In this document: piece after piece, positions 5,457-5,557 of the stretch | Layout: the number at the start of each line of letters is the position of its first letter | Position numbering within the stretch: position 1 is the stretch's first letter | From: JAYWXI01 sp036016955 | Lineage (GTDB): Bacteria; Bacteroidota; Bacteroidia; Flavobacteriales; Weeksellaceae | Length of the DNA: 5,557 nucleotides | Reading direction: 5' to 3' | NCBI RefSeq assembly: GCF_036016955.1 | Contig: NZ_JAYWXI010000033.1 | Location: 1-5,557 of the forward strand | Program-made: the position numbers and the translations under genes | The notes under the pieces: model-generated | Told to the model about the DNA's origin: nothing | The model's database searches: none | The model's input: only the letters and a program-made list of their open reading frames with translations

Positions 5457-5557
5457 ACTTCTATTATTTTTACAAATTCCTTAATAAAGTCGTCCAAATG
5501 ACAACCACTCATTAGTCGTTCGTCTGCGGGCATCAAAGTAGAACGAAATACATACTT
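5453..5557 (-). CDS. traA: C-terminal end of a TraA-like ParA-family ATPase (partial, start outside the window)
   Basis: The last 34 codons are visible, in frame from the right edge to the TGA at 5455-5453. They read YVFRSTLMPADERLMSG (2-18) and then HLDDFIKEFVKIIEV (20-34). This type of ending is what I associate with TraA of Bacteroidota conjugative elements, a ParA/MinD-like ATPase at the head of the tra operon, but no ATPase motif lies in the window. The assignment rests mainly on position ahead of a DUF3408 gene and traD. The ATGA overlap with the next gene shows translational coupling. It should act in the cytoplasm, possibly in positioning the transfer DNA or machinery. Confidence 0.65.
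   Translation of the reverse strand, partial: KYVFRSTLMPADERLMSGCHLDDFIKEFVKIIEV

Larger units (their letters stand above)
1..5557. mobile_element. Fragment of a Bacteroidota conjugative element (CTnDOT-type tra region) with an inserted defence cassette
   Basis: Both flanks carry tra genes on the minus strand in the order TraA-like, DUF3408, TraD, then (after a 4.1-kb plus-strand block) TraE. This is the gene order of the start of the transfer operon in CTnDOT-like conjugative transposons. No integrase, mobilisation gene, oriT or attachment site is inside the window, so the element ends are not visible. The traE part is about 44% GC by hand count of positions 1-240, while sampled lines of the plus-strand block are 22-33%. 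It could also be a tra region on a plasmid or a degraded element; the window cannot tell these apart. Confidence 0.85.

Noticed and set aside
1..5557. CRISPR arrays, tRNA or rRNA genes
   Set aside because: Reading both strands showed no regularly spaced repeats with spacers and no recognisable tRNA or rRNA sequence.

Overview
The window is a fragment of a Bacteroidota integrative conjugative element (CTnDOT-type transfer region) carrying a three-gene anti-phage-type cassette in the middle of its tra operon. The phylum is indicated by the tra proteins at both ends (TraE of the DUF4134 family, TraD with its FATGLSFEEL and FDIGDFV signatures, a DUF3408 protein, and a TraA/ParA-like tail), by the absence of Shine-Dalgarno sequences, and by promoter -7 matches of the Bacteroidota form TAnnTTTG. 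The AT-rich composition would suit a Flavobacteriia or Bacteroidales host, but the sequence does not decide the genus.

Layout. Right side, minus strand, read from the right edge: the last 34 codons of a TraA-like ATPase (5557-5453), a DUF3408 protein (5456-5016, ATGA overlap) and TraD (5012-4392, 3-nt gap). Left edge, minus strand: the first 83 codons of traE (249-1). In related elements traD and traE follow each other in one transcription unit. Here they are separated by about 4.1 kb of mostly plus-strand DNA.

The inserted block (394-4385) encodes a 222-aa protein that looks like a PD-(D/E)XK nuclease behind a GYF_2-like N-terminus, a 463-aa SIR2-domain NADase-like protein, and a 641-aa HerA-type (HAS-barrel plus DUF87/FtsK-like) ATPase. 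Spacings are 12 nt between the first two genes and a 7-nt overlap between the last two, so they look like one operon. The SIR2 and HerA genes form a recognisable SIR2-HerA defence pair. The extra upstream nuclease-like gene is not part of the two-gene system as usually described and is the most interesting point in the window. Hand counts of sample lines give about 22-33% GC in the cassette and 44% in traE, which suggests separate ancestry.

How the parts may work together: the conjugative element mobilises the cassette, and the cassette probably protects host and element from phage. By analogy with the family, HerA would form a hexameric DNA-translocating motor and SIR2 an NAD+-degrading (or nuclease) effector on it. 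The first protein could add DNA cleavage. The cassette opposes the tra operon, so traE needs its own promoter or antisense read-through. A candidate traE promoter lies in the 144-nt divergent region (250-393), and a large imperfect hairpin covers the tight convergent herA/traD junction.
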